Assembly (NCBI GenBank): GCA_003153125.1
Contig: PLWW01000129.1
Coordinates: 1 to 46,605 of the forward strand
Reading direction: 5' to 3'
From: Candidatus Dormiibacterota bacterium
Lineage (GTDB): Bacteria; Chloroflexota; Dormibacteria; Aeolococcales; Aeolococcaceae
DNA length: 46,605 nucleotides
The notes under the pieces were generated by a model. The model saw nothing but the letters and a program-made list of their open reading frames with translations. It ran no database searches and was not told the origin of the DNA. Each line of letters starts with the position of its first letter. The stretch's first letter is position 1. Both the position numbers and the translations under genes were made by a program. Below, in pieces: positions 31,855-41,781 of the stretch.

Positions 31855-32106
31855 GCAGCCCTATCCCACGCCGGGGTGGGCTGCGGGGTTTGTCGCGGTG
31901 TTTCTGCAGAGTTGGTCGTGTCGGGCACCGCGCGTAGGGCGTGCGCTGTCTGCGAACTGATGTTGGCGGACGCTGCGCGCCCAATGTCCGTGGGATCAGC
32001 GCGCACAGGTCGGCGGACACTTCACGCCCAATATCCCTTGCCAGCTAAGCTCTTTCGCATCTTTGCTTGTTGCTATACGAACATCTGTTCTGGTACCATA
32101 GCTCTC
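31855..32106. other. 252-bp intergenic region, relatively AT-rich
   Basis: The region between the DedA and HNH genes is less GC-rich than its surroundings, above all after 32040. Apart from the promoter at its right end I find only a loosely repeated CGCCCAAT (near 31978 and 32027). No RNA gene or hairpin terminator is evident. Confidence 0.4.
32070..32099 (+). promoter_or_regulatory. Promoter of the HNH gene (leaderless)
   Basis: TTGCTA (32070-32075), 18 bp, TACCAT (32094-32099), then 7 nt to the GTG at 32107. The surrounding ~70 bp are noticeably AT-rich. Confidence 0.5.
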
Positions 32107-33348
32107 GTGTTGCAGGCCCCGTGTACCCCACTCTCCGAGCTGTCCGGCGCCGTCGCGCGCTTGGCGAGTGAGGAGGTCAACGGCGTGGACGGACATGAGC
32201 TTGGGGACGAGCTGGTCTGCATGCGCCGCCTCATGGACCGCCTCGAGGCAGAGTTCGTGCGCCGCCTCGAGCGGTTCGATCGCGGCCGCGGAGCGCTGTC
32301 GGAGGGTGCGGTCAGCACGGTGTCGTGGCTCCGCGCCACCTGCGGTTTGACCGGCGGCGGGGCGGCGGATCGCGTGCGGATGGCGCGCATGCTTGTTGGG
32401 CTTCCGCGCACCACCGCGAGCTTCCACGCCGGCCGCTCCAGCTTCGCCAACGTCGCGCTCATCGCTCGGCTTGCCGACGAGGTGGGCGCTGACACCGTCG
32501 CCGGCGTGGAGGAGACCCTGGTTCCGGCCGCCGAGGCGCTCGACCCGGGGCGCATGCGCATCCTCACAGCCTTCACACGCCATCGCCTCGACGCCGACGG
32601 CGCGTTGGAGGCCGACAACCGTGACCACGAGCGGCGTTGGTTTTCGTGCGACCAGGTCTTCGGCGGGGCCTTCGTGCTTCGCGGTGAGCTGGACGCTGAG
32701 AACGGCGCCGTTCTGAAGACGGCGCTGGACGCGCTCAGCTCTCCAAGTGGCGCCGATGACCAACGGCGCGGCTCGCAACGCCGCGCGGATGCGTTGGTCG
32801 AACTGGCCTCCCGTCAGTTGCGTGATGGGCGGCTGCCGGCGGCGCATGGGCAGCGGCCTCACCTGACAGTGACCGCCGACGCGGCCACGCTGCGACGCTT
32901 TCGCGGCGCACCTCCCGCCAACGTTCTCGGCGTTGGGCCGGTTCATGCCGAAACCGCGCGCCGGCTCGCGTGCGACTCCGTGCTCACCCTCGCGACCGTC
33001 GCCGGAAACGGGGCGCCCCTCTCGGTCGGACGGGCCAGCCGCACAATCCCAGCGGCGATCCGCACTGCGCTCGGTGTGCGCGACGAAGGTTGCCGGTTCC
33101 CCGGGTGCGATCGGCCGCTCGCGTGGACCGACGGTCACCACATCAGGCACTGGGCGGACGGTGGCGAGACCCGCATGGACAACCTGGTCTCGCTCTGCCG
33201 CACGCACCACCGCGCGGTCCACGAACAGGGATGGGAGATCAGCCTCGCACCCGACCAGCAGGTGGTCCTCATTGAACCGACGAGGGTCGGGTTACGGCCG
33301 CCGTCGGGCAGTCGGCGTCCGCGACCCGCAGATGTCGGCGCGACGTAG
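32107..33348 (+). CDS. DUF222 / 13E12-type HNH endonuclease-domain protein
   Basis: The 413-residue protein has an N-terminal DUF222 helical region (residues ~10-270, with LRRL.RF dyads, the TVSWLRATCGLTGGGA and RADALVELASRQL segments) and a C-terminal HNH domain. The HNH signature is complete: CRFPGCDRPLAWTDGHHIRHW, then GGETRMDNLVSLCRTHHRAVHE, with two Cys pairs for zinc and the catalytic His. This large family is abundant in Actinobacteria (including REP13E12 of mycobacteria) and neighbours. Its biology is largely unknown, but many members behave like dispersed, horizontally moved genes. The start GTG fits a leaderless promoter. Confidence 0.88.
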   Translation: MLQAPCTPLSELSGAVARLASEEVNGVDGHELGDELVCMRRLMDRLEAEFVRRLERFDRGRGALSEGAVSTVSWLRATCGLTGGGAADRVRMARMLVGLPRTTASFHAGRSSFANVALIARLADEVGADTVAGVEETLVPAAEALDPGRMRILTAFTRHRLDADGALEADNRDHERRWFSCDQVFGGAFVLRGELDAENGAVLKTALDALSSPSGADDQRRGSQRRADALVELASRQLRDGRLPAAHGQRPHLTVTADAATLRRFRGAPPANVLGVGPVHAETARRLACDSVLTLATVAGNGAPLSVGRASRTIPAAIRTALGVRDEGCRFPGCDRPLAWTDGHHIRHWADGGETRMDNLVSLCRTHHRAVHEQGWEISLAPDQQVVLIEPTRVGLRPPSGSRRPRPADVGAT

Positions 33349-33375
33349 GTGTGCGCGCAGTGGCCCGCGCGGCGA

Positions 33376-34672
33376 TCAGCCCGCCAGCTCACCCCGGCTG
33401 AGCGTGGCCACGCATTCCACGTGGTGTGTCTGCGGGAACATGTCGATCACCTCGAAGGAGTCGATGCGGTACGGGCCGGAGACGGCGAGCAGGCGGAGGT
33501 CCCGCGCCATCGTTGCGGGGTCGCACGAGACATACACCACCGCGGCCGGGCCGGCGAGGGCCAGCCAGGCGGTCACCCGGGCGTCACACCCGGCGCGCGG
33601 CGGGTCGAGCACGATCGCGCCGGGTGTGACGCCGCCAACCGGCAGCACATCCTCCACCGCCGCGGCGATGTAGCGAACGCGGGTCGCGCACCCGTTGAGC
33701 TCGCTGTTGAGCACGCCGAAACGCGCCGAGTCACGGTTGTTCTCGATGCACACGACCGACGCGCCCGCGGTGGCCAGTTCGCACGCGAGGACGCCGATGC
33801 CCGCGTACGCATCGATGATGGTGGTGCCGGCGACGGGACCCAGACCGCGGAGCACCGCGCTGTACAGCGTCTCGAGCTGACCCCAGTTGACCTGGATGAA
33901 CGTGTCGGGGAGGACGCGAAAATCGTGGCCGCGCCAGCTCAGCGTGGTCGACGTGGTGCTCCAGCGCTGGTTGGCGGATCGTGCCTCATCGTCGAGGGCC
34001 GCAGAAGGGATCGCGCGGGTTGGCCTCGGCCGCAGGAGCAGCTCCTCGCCCCTCTCGCCGACGGTCAGGTGCAGCGCGGTGAGGTCTGCGCCCCCGGCGT
34101 CGCGCACCAGGCGCTGCAGGGCCGGCAGGGAGCCCGTGATGCGCGGGTGGTGGATCAGGCAGTCGTCGATGGGCACCGGCCTCCAGCTGCGCACCCGGTT
34201 GAAGCCGAGGCGTGCGTCGGCCATGCCGGCATCTCCCGGGATGACGTGGAACTCGCCGCGCCAGCGGTAGCGCCAGGGGTCGTCCATGCCGTGCACGGCG
34301 ACGGCGGGCGGCAGCACCACGTGCTGGCGGCGCATCGCGTCGCGCACGATCGCCTCCTTCAAGGCCAGCTGCTGCCCGTATTCCACGTGCTGGAGCTGGC
34401 AACCACCGCATTCCCCGTAGTAGGGACACGGCGCCGCGACGCGGTGCGGCGACGCATCGTCGACGCCGACCGTGGCGGCGAACCAGAGCCTCCCCTTGCG
34501 GTGGTGCAGCTCCACCTCGACGCGCTCGCCGGGCAGCGCGCCGTCAACCATCAGGGACGTGCCGTCGTCGAGTCGGGCCAGGCACAGCGCGCCGTGCACC
34601 ATCGACCCGGTCGCGACGACGAAGCGCTCGCCGCGGCGGTGCTGCGCGGGCGCAACCGGAGGCGGCGCCGCC

Positions 34673-34692
<20 letters not shown>
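33376..34692 (-). CDS. RlmD/RumA-like rRNA (uracil-5-)-methyltransferase
   Basis: The 438-residue enzyme has a TRAM-like N-terminal beta domain (residues ~20-75), a [4Fe-4S] cysteine group in [15 protein letters not shown] with a later Cys, the FIQVNWGQ motif, SAM motif [26 protein letters not shown] and [12 protein letters not shown], which holds the nucleophilic cysteine. It methylates uracil C5 in 23S rRNA or possibly tRNA; paralogues (RlmC, RlmD, TrmA) cannot be separated by eye, though the cluster argues against TrmA. The GTG at 34692 overlaps the last 20 nt of gatB, so it is the fourth gene of the gat operon. Confidence 0.88.
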
Positions 34693-36138
<1,446 letters not shown>

Positions 36139-36142
<4 letters not shown>

Positions 36143-37602
36143 GCGGCCACCAGGGGTGCGCGGTGGCGATGCCACTCGGTGGCCGCCTCGTACGCAGCGG
36201 CGACACGGAAGACGCGCGCGTCCTGGAGGCGCGGGGCGATCACCTGCAGGCCGACCGGCAGCTCGTCGCTGAACCCGCATGGCAGCGAGATGCCCGGCAG
36301 CCCGGCGAGGTTCACGGGGATCGTCAGCGCATCGTTGAGGTACATCTCGACGGGGTCCTGGATGGCGCCGGTGGTGAACGCCACCTTCGGCGACGTGGGG
36401 CACACCAGGGCGTCCACCGTCTCGAACACGGCGTCGAACTCCCGGGCGATGACGGTGCGCACCTTCTGGGCGCGCCGGTAGTAGGCGTCGTAGTAGCCAC
36501 TGCTGAGCGCATACGTGCCCAGCATCACGCGGCGCTTCACCTCGTTGCCGAACCCCTGGTCGCGCGTGCGCAGGTACGTCTCGGTGAGCGACGGACGTTC
36601 AACGCGCATGCCGAAGCGGACGCCGTCGTAGCGCGCCAGGTTCGACGAGCATTCCGCAGGGGCGATGATGTAGTACGTCGAGAGGCCCAGCTCGGTGCTG
36701 GGCAATGACACCTCCTCCACCGTCGCCCCGAGTTCCTCGAGGACGCGGATCGCCTCGGTGACGCGCTCGCGAACGCCGGCCTCGAGCCCGTCACCCATGT
36801 ACTCGCGCGGCACTCCGAGGCGCATGCCCCTCACCCCATCACGCAGCGCGCTCAGTGGGTCCTCCACGGCGTCGATGACCGACGTGCTGTCGCGCGGGTC
36901 GTTCCCGGCCACCACCGCGTAGGCGACGGCGGCGTCCTCCACGCTGTGCGCGAAGGGGCCCACCTGGTCAAGCGATGACGCGAACGCAATCAGCCCGTAG
37001 CGGGACACGCGCCCGTACGTGGGCTTGAAGCCGACCACGCCGCAGAGCGACGCCGGCTGGCGGATCGAGCCGCCCGTGTCGGTGCCGTAGCTGATCGGCA
37101 CCATGCCCGCGCCGACGGCGGCCGCGCTGCCTCCGCTGCTGCCGCCGGGGACGCGCTCCACGTCCCAGGGGTTACCCACCGTGCCGTACGCGGAGTTCTC
37201 CGTCGAGGAGCCCATCGCGAACTCGTCGCAGTTGGTCTTGCCGACGGGCACCGCGCCGGCGTCGATGAGGCGCTGCACCGCGGTGGCGGTGTATGGAGGC
37301 CGGAAGTTCTCGAGGATGCGCGACCCCGCGGTCGTGGGGTAGCCCTCGACGCAGAGGACGTCCTTGAGGGCGACGGGGATGCCGCACAGCGGGCCGGCGC
37401 CCAAGCGGTCGTCGCGGAGCATCTCCGTGGCCCGCTCGGCCTGCCGGTCCGCAAGGTCGTCGGTGAGCGCGAGGAAGGCGTTGAGCGAGCTGTCGAGGCG
37501 GCTGACCTGGGCGCGGGCGTCGGCGAGCAGCTCCTGTGGAGTCACCTCGCCGCGGCGCAGGGCGGCGGCCATCGCGGCCGCGGTCAGGCCGGCGCTGCTC
37601 AC
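36139..37602 (-). CDS. gatA: Asp/Glu-tRNA amidotransferase subunit A
   Basis: The 487-residue amidase-signature subunit releases ammonia from glutamine. The catalytic triad is visible: Lys80 in VALKDVL, cis-Ser155 in GGSSGGS and nucleophile Ser179 in [36 protein letters not shown] and the [11 protein letters not shown] segments are diagnostic of GatA rather than other amidases. It starts at a GTG overlapping the gatC stop and ends overlapping gatB. Confidence 0.96.
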
Positions 37603-37886
37603 TCCTGGATCGCCCCCACCTTGAAGTACTCGCCGTCGGTGTCGGGGGCGTTGGCGAGGGCCTGCTCCTGGCTCAGCGACCCGGCCGGCACATCCTCGCG
37701 CCAGACGTTGACCAGGGCTCCCACCTGCGCCGTCTCGGGCACATCGGAGATGTCGGCCCGCTGCAGCGCCGAGACGTGGTCGAGGATGCGGTCGAGGTCG
37801 GCGCCCATGCGCCGTCGCTCCTCGCCGTCGAGGCCGAGCCGGGCAAGGAGGGCGACGTGGGCGACCTCTTCGGGATCGAGCGGCAT
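37599..37886 (-). CDS. gatC: Asp/Glu-tRNA amidotransferase subunit C
   Basis: The 95-residue GatC has EEVAHVALLARLGLDGEE at the N-terminus and the conserved LREDVP-like element (VWREDVPAGS) followed by NAPDTDGEYFKVGAI. It wraps around GatA and stabilises the GatCAB complex. It is the first gene of the gatCAB-methyltransferase operon. Its ATG has AATAAT 6 nt upstream and no Shine-Dalgarno, so the mRNA is probably leaderless. Confidence 0.95.
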   Translation of the reverse strand: MPLDPEEVAHVALLARLGLDGEERRRMGADLDRILDHVSALQRADISDVPETAQVGALVNVWREDVPAGSLSQEQALANAPDTDGEYFKVGAIQE

Positions 37887-37892
37887 CGGCTC

Positions 37893-37898
37893 ATTATT
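37893..37898 (-). promoter_or_regulatory. -10 hexamer AATAAT of the gatCAB operon
   Basis: The complement of 37893-37898 reads AATAAT, one base from consensus, and lies 6 nt before the gatC ATG. Confidence 0.5.
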
Positions 37899-37923
37899 CG
37901 CGACCCGCGCGGCGCGGCGTCGC

Positions 37924-38406
37924 TCAGCCGTCAGGGACTGGCAACCAGGTCAGCACCACCTGCTCGGTGGGGGCGAAACCGGCGGAGCGATAAGCGCGCA
38001 CAGCCCCGGGGTTGTCGTCGCGCGTCCAGACGCATGCGAAGCTCACCACCCGGCTCCGCATCAGCGCCAGCGCGTCGCTCACCAGGGCGCGGGCCACGCC
38101 GCCACCGCGCACCTCGGGGCGCACGTACAGCTCGGCGATCTCCGCCTCGAGGCCGGTCCCGGGATCGTAGATCACCACCCAGCACACGCCGACCGCGTGA
38201 CCGTCGCCTGCGCGGGCGATCAGCAGGTGGTTCTCGCCCATGAAGGTGGGAGCGACGCGGAGCCGCCGCTGCACCTCAGCGCGGGTCTCGCGGGGATGGT
38301 CGTAGTGCTCCTGCTCGTCCATGGCGAGGTCGACCAGCATGGCCACGACCTCGGGGTCGTCGCCTGCCATCTCCTCGACGCTGGTCTCGTCAGACACGAC
38401 CGGCAT
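37924..38406 (-). CDS. GNAT-family N-acetyltransferase
   Basis: The 160-residue GNAT protein has the acetyl-CoA loop EVRGGGVARALVSDAL (residues ~97-112; the usual Q/RxxGxG/A reads RGGGVA), preceded by AEIAELYVRPE and followed by NPGAVRAYRSAGF, the classical motif B end. The acetyl acceptor is unknown. The ATG at 38406 lies 14 nt after the Kelch-like gene, so it is probably the third gene of the sigma-factor operon, although no Shine-Dalgarno is obvious. A GTG three codons in is an alternative start. Confidence 0.8.
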   Translation of the reverse strand: MPVVSDETSVEEMAGDDPEVVAMLVDLAMDEQEHYDHPRETRAEVQRRLRVAPTFMGENHLLIARAGDGHAVGVCWVVIYDPGTGLEAEIAELYVRPEVRGGGVARALVSDALALMRSRVVSFACVWTRDDNPGAVRAYRSAGFAPTEQVVLTWLPVPDG

Positions 38407-38420
38407 TGTGGCCGCGCCGT

Positions 38421-40103
38421 TCAGGGGGTCGGGGTGGCCACGCCCTGGGGAACGATGTGCAGGTTGGGTACCGGCGAGGAGAGCGAGCTGGCCGGCGCCA
38501 CCTTCCCCGGCACCGGCGCGCAGGGCGGGATCAACCCTGACGACGTCTTGGGGCACCCGATCACGGGCGGCTGCGCGGGCGCGGCCCCGGCGACGTGGCG
38601 CCAGGAGGTGCCGTTCCACACCCAGGTGTCCGATCCCAGCGTGGCCTGCGATCCGGTCGGCGCGATACCCGAGGCCAGCGGGTACGCGTAGCCGCCCGCG
38701 GAGCCGCCGAACAGCACCACCGTCGACGCCGGCCCCTCGGCCATCGCAGCACCGCTCCGGACGCTGGGATGGCCGGCGACGGTGTCCTGGGTCCACTGCC
38801 CGGCTGCGAAGGTCCAGGTGTCCCCGGCGCCGGTGAGGACCACGATGTGCCCGCTGACGGGTGTCACCGAGGCTCCCAACAGCGACGGCGTCGCCTGGAC
38901 GATGAACTGCTGCGACAGGAGGTGCCACGCCGTGCCCGTCCAGCTCCACGTCGAGGTCATGGGGGGCACCTCCGGACAGGGGGGTGGGGCGACGCCCACC
39001 GGGAGGCTCGCGCACGCGCTGCCGCCACCGTTCGACGTCATCAGGGTGGCGTGCTGCGTGGTCGGGTCACGGAAGAGGAGGGTGATCACGCCCGCCTCGA
39101 CCGCGGCCGCCGGCTCTGCCTTCCAGGCGGTGCCGGACCACGTCCAGGTGGTGAGGGTGGCGCCCCCCGTGCAGCTGGTCACCGCACTGCAGTGAATCGG
39201 CCGCGTCAGGGCGGAGGGCGCGCCCAGCAGCGGGCAGACAATCGCCGGGCCCGCCGCGCTCGCGACACCGAGGGGCAGCCCGCAGCTGGAGTAGCCCGTC
39301 GACACCGCCACCACCTGCCGCGTCGCCGAGTCGTAGGCCAGCTGGCTCCCCGCGGGCGGCGTGGTCGCCTTGCCCCGCACCGCCGGGTGGCTCCAGCCAT
39401 GTTGCGTGAACAACCACGTCTGCTCGGTCGGGGCCACCACGGTCGGGGTGCAGGTGGGCAGGGCGCCCGACCCGGGGGGCGGGGACGCAGGGGTCGGGGC
39501 GTTGGCGGGTGCTGTCGCAATGGCGATGGCCGGCCCGCCGTTGGCGGCGGCAGGTGTGGCGAAGGCGGATCCCGAGCTTCCCACCGCAGTGCCGCTCCCA
39601 CTGCTCACACAGCCACTCACGCCGCCACCGTTGCTGATCGCAGCAGCCGGAACCCCGAGGAGCAGCACGCCGCCGTCGGCGGGGTCGTCGACCATGCGCA
39701 CGTCGGTGAGCGGCCCCGGGCCCTTGGCCGCGGTGGTCCACCGCGAGCCGTCCCACGTCCACACGTCATTGAGCGTGTTGCCGCGACTGCCTGAGCCGCC
39801 GAACATGATCGTCATCCCCGCCGTGGAGTCCCAGACCATGGCCGCCCCGGAACGTGCCGGGGGGTTGGCGGCAGCGCCGGAGGAGGCCACGCCGCCCTGG
39901 CGGGCGCTGCGAATGGCCAGGAAGGTGCCCGCCCCCGCGAGCGCGACCGCAACGGCGAGGGCACTCGCCATGGCCTGCGGCCAGTGCGATCGGGTGCTGG
40001 GGATGTCGAGGCCGGAGCTGCGCGAGGCGTAGTTGGCGGTCGATGCCGGGGCGCGCAGCTCCTCGAAGGCGGCGCTGAGGTCACGTTCCGATTCGTCGCT
40101 CAT
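38421..40103 (-). CDS. Membrane-anchored Kelch-like protein, candidate anti-sigma factor
   Basis: The 560-residue protein has a ~40-residue cytoplasmic N-terminus, one membrane span (residues ~44-65) and a large outer part of Kelch/galactose-oxidase-like blades marked by VWTWDGSRWTTA, TTWTWSGTAWKAE, STWSWTGTAWHLL, DTWTFAAGQWTQD and DTWVWNGTSWRHV. Thr/Pro/Ala-rich loops and several cysteines interrupt the blades. Its start overlaps the ECF sigma gene stop (ATGA), the normal place for an anti-sigma factor. The N-terminus is too short for a recognisable zinc anti-sigma (HxxxCxxC) domain, so the regulatory role is inferred from context only. Confidence 0.7.
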   Translation of the reverse strand: MSDESERDLSAAFEELRAPASTANYASRSSGLDIPSTRSHWPQAMASALAVAVALAGAGTFLAIRSARQGGVASSGAAANPPARSGAAMVWDSTAGMTIMFGGSGSRGNTLNDVWTWDGSRWTTAAKGPGPLTDVRMVDDPADGGVLLLGVPAAAISNGGGVSGCVSSGSGTAVGSSGSAFATPAAANGGPAIAIATAPANAPTPASPPPGSGALPTCTPTVVAPTEQTWLFTQHGWSHPAVRGKATTPPAGSQLAYDSATRQVVAVSTGYSSCGLPLGVASAAGPAIVCPLLGAPSALTRPIHCSAVTSCTGGATLTTWTWSGTAWKAEPAAAVEAGVITLLFRDPTTQHATLMTSNGGGSACASLPVGVAPPPCPEVPPMTSTWSWTGTAWHLLSQQFIVQATPSLLGASVTPVSGHIVVLTGAGDTWTFAAGQWTQDTVAGHPSVRSGAAMAEGPASTVVLFGGSAGGYAYPLASGIAPTGSQATLGSDTWVWNGTSWRHVAGAAPAQPPVIGCPKTSSGLIPPCAPVPGKVAPASSLSSPVPNLHIVPQGVATPTP

Positions 40104-40633
40104 GCCTGCTTCCTCAGGGTTGCCCGGACGCGCTCGAGGGCGCGGTGGGTGGCCGCCTTGGCGGCGCTCTCGCGCATGCCGAGCACCGCGCCCACCTCGG
40201 CGAAGCTCAGGCCGCCGGCGATGCGCAGGCCGACCAGCAGGCGATCGTGGTCACGAAGCGTCTCCAGCGCGGTGCGGATCGAGCGCAGGTCGCTGCGCCG
40301 CTCGACGGTCTCCTCCACCGAGTCGGCGAACTGACGGTCGCGGCCGACGCGGGCAAGCAGAGCCCGGCGCCGACCCTCGCGGCGGTACTGGTCGATCACA
40401 GCGTTGCGGGCGATGCGGAAGAGCCAGGTGCGCACGCCGGCGTCGTCAGGGTGCACCCGCTCGTAGGCCGCGAAGGCGGCCGCGAAGACGTCGCCCGTGA
40501 TGTCCTCGGCGGTCTCGGCATCGCGCAACTGGGAGACGCAGAACCGGTAGACGGCGTCGGCATGCTCTCGATACACCTCGTCAAAGGGGGTTGCCGCCCC
40601 CTCCAGCTGTCTGCCGGTCATGGCAGCGATCAT
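40100..40633 (-). CDS. ECF RNA polymerase sigma factor
   Basis: The 177-residue sigma factor has region 2 in DEVYREHADAVYRFCVSQLRDAETAEDITGDVF and the DNA-melting WLFRIARNAVIDQYRR. Region 4 is LETLRDHDRLLVGLRIAGGLSFAEVGAVLGMRESAAKAATHRALERVR, a clear helix-turn-helix. There is no extra C-terminal domain. Start choice is uncertain: GTG 40642, ATG 40633 and ATG 40621 are all in frame and none has a Shine-Dalgarno. GATGAT lies 7 nt before 40621, so a leaderless start there is also plausible. It is followed by the Kelch-like protein (ATGA overlap) and an acetyltransferase gene. Confidence 0.9.
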   Translation of the reverse strand: MIAAMTGRQLEGAATPFDEVYREHADAVYRFCVSQLRDAETAEDITGDVFAAAFAAYERVHPDDAGVRTWLFRIARNAVIDQYRREGRRRALLARVGRDRQFADSVEETVERRSDLRSIRTALETLRDHDRLLVGLRIAGGLSFAEVGAVLGMRESAAKAATHRALERVRATLRKQA

Positions 40634-40694
40634 CGATAGCACAAACGACGCTGGGGGCGATTGGTCACTTCTCGATGAGTGCGGACGGCGTCGC

Positions 40695-40700
40695 TACACT
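40695..40700 (+). promoter_or_regulatory. -10-like hexamer TACACT of the small-protein operon
   Basis: TACACT lies 28 nt before the GTG at 40729, which has its own AAGGAG ribosome site, so this is a promoter with a conventional short leader. No clear -35. Confidence 0.35.
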
Positions 40701-40728
40701 GCCGTGGCGTCCATTGCAAGGAGCGACG

Positions 40729-41151
40729 GTGAGCGAGACGGAGCAGCCCAGGAACCCTGAACGCCTCGAACTGGAGGCCCTGACGGCCCTTCAGCCAGGC
40801 TTCGCCCGCCTCATGCCCGAGATCGGCGCCCGCATGTGGAAGGCGTACCACGCCGGTCGAGCGCAGAACTGGGTGCTGGCCACCTGGCAGCTCAAGGAGC
40901 TGCGCAAGCTCTTCCGGCTCGGCAACGTCACCCGCCCCAAGTACGAGGCCGACGTCGAGGCGTACATCGCTGACGACCTCCTCCCGCTGTTCGCCGCCTG
41001 CGATGCCGCCGACCTGGCTGCCTTCGAGCGGGCCTTCAGCGAGGCGGTGGACGCCGCCAACGAGTACCACCGCCGCTGGAACAAGGGGTTCCTGGTCTGG
41101 AAGGTGCCGCAGACACCCCCTGAGGACCTCGTCCTCGAACCTCAGGGCTGA
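40729..41151 (+). CDS. Four-helix cytochrome-like protein without heme motif
   Basis: The 140-residue soluble protein has no signal peptide. Its pattern (ARMWKAYHAGRAQNWVLATWQLKELRKLF, then a TRPKYEADVEAYIADDLLPLF segment and AFSEAVDAANEYHRRWNKGFLVWKVP) matches a family of helical proteins in which the last helix usually carries CNxCHxxxGxxFI for covalent heme c. Here both cysteines are gone (ANEYHRRWNKGFLVW), although the His remains. That likeness is from memory of the pattern and needs a profile search. The GTG at 40729 has AAGGAG 5 nt upstream. Function unknown. Confidence 0.7.
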   Translation: MSETEQPRNPERLELEALTALQPGFARLMPEIGARMWKAYHAGRAQNWVLATWQLKELRKLFRLGNVTRPKYEADVEAYIADDLLPLFAACDAADLAAFERAFSEAVDAANEYHRRWNKGFLVWKVPQTPPEDLVLEPQG

Positions 41152-41165
41152 AGGAGGAGACCGAG

Positions 41166-41498
41166 ATGATCGTCACCACCACGGAGAACATCCCCGGAGC
41201 GCGGGTCACGCGGGTCATCGGGCAGATGTTCGGGCTGACGGTGCGCACCCGGGGGGTGGGCGGCAACATCGCCGCAGGTTTTCGCGGACTCGCGGGTGGA
41301 GAGGTGAAGTCCTACACGAAGTTGCTCGAGGACGCGCGCCGCGAGGCGGTCGACAGGCTCGTCCAGAGCGCCACCGCGGCGGGGGCCAACGCCGTCGTGA
41401 TGATGCGGTTCGACTCGTCGGAGATGGGCCAGACGATGAGCGAGATCGTCGCCTACGGCACGGCCGTGGTCGTCGAGGCGCTCCCCCCGTCGCCCTGA
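41166..41498 (+). CDS. YbjQ/UPF0145 family protein
   Basis: The 110-residue protein has TTTENIPGARVTRVIGQMFGLTVRTRGVGGNIAAGFRGLAGGEVKSYTKLLEDAR and AGANAVVMMRFDSSEM followed by AYGTAVVV, the full signature of the YbjQ (UPF0145) family. These proteins form pentameric or decameric rings, and their role is not established. AAGGAGG stands just upstream of the ATG, and the gene follows the preceding one by 14 nt. Confidence 0.92.
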   Translation: MIVTTTENIPGARVTRVIGQMFGLTVRTRGVGGNIAAGFRGLAGGEVKSYTKLLEDARREAVDRLVQSATAAGANAVVMMRFDSSEMGQTMSEIVAYGTAVVVEALPPSP

Positions 41499-41517
41499 GC
41501 GACCGCGGGGAGCGACG

Positions 41518-41739
41518 ATGGCAGCGTTGGGAGGGCTCGAGCTCGTCGTGATCCTCGCGGTGGTCGTCCTGATCATTGCGTGCGCGGTCGTGGGCTGGGA
41601 CCGGTACCGGCCTGGTCGCGCCGGCACCAGCCCGGGCGCCCACCCCACCGATGAGGTGTTCATCGACCCCGAGACGGGACGGCGCAAACGCGTCTGGTTC
41701 GACCCGGCCTCGGGGGTCCGCGAGTATCGGGACGACTGA
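41518..41739 (+). CDS. Small single-span membrane protein (73 aa)
   Basis: The 73-residue protein has one N-terminal membrane helix (residues ~7-27) and a polar tail, TDEVFIDPETGRRKRVWFDPASGVREYRDD, in which D-P-x-[TS]-G occurs twice (DPETGRR, DPASGVR), a small internal repeat. The ATG is 19 nt after the ybjQ-like gene and is preceded by GGGGAG, so it is likely translated in the same operon. No family recognised. Confidence 0.65.
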   Translation: MAALGGLELVVILAVVVLIIACAVVGWDRYRPGRAGTSPGAHPTDEVFIDPETGRRKRVWFDPASGVREYRDD

Positions 41740-41781
41740 GGGCTGAGCACGGCGCCGGCGCGTATCTGCTACACCGGGTCG

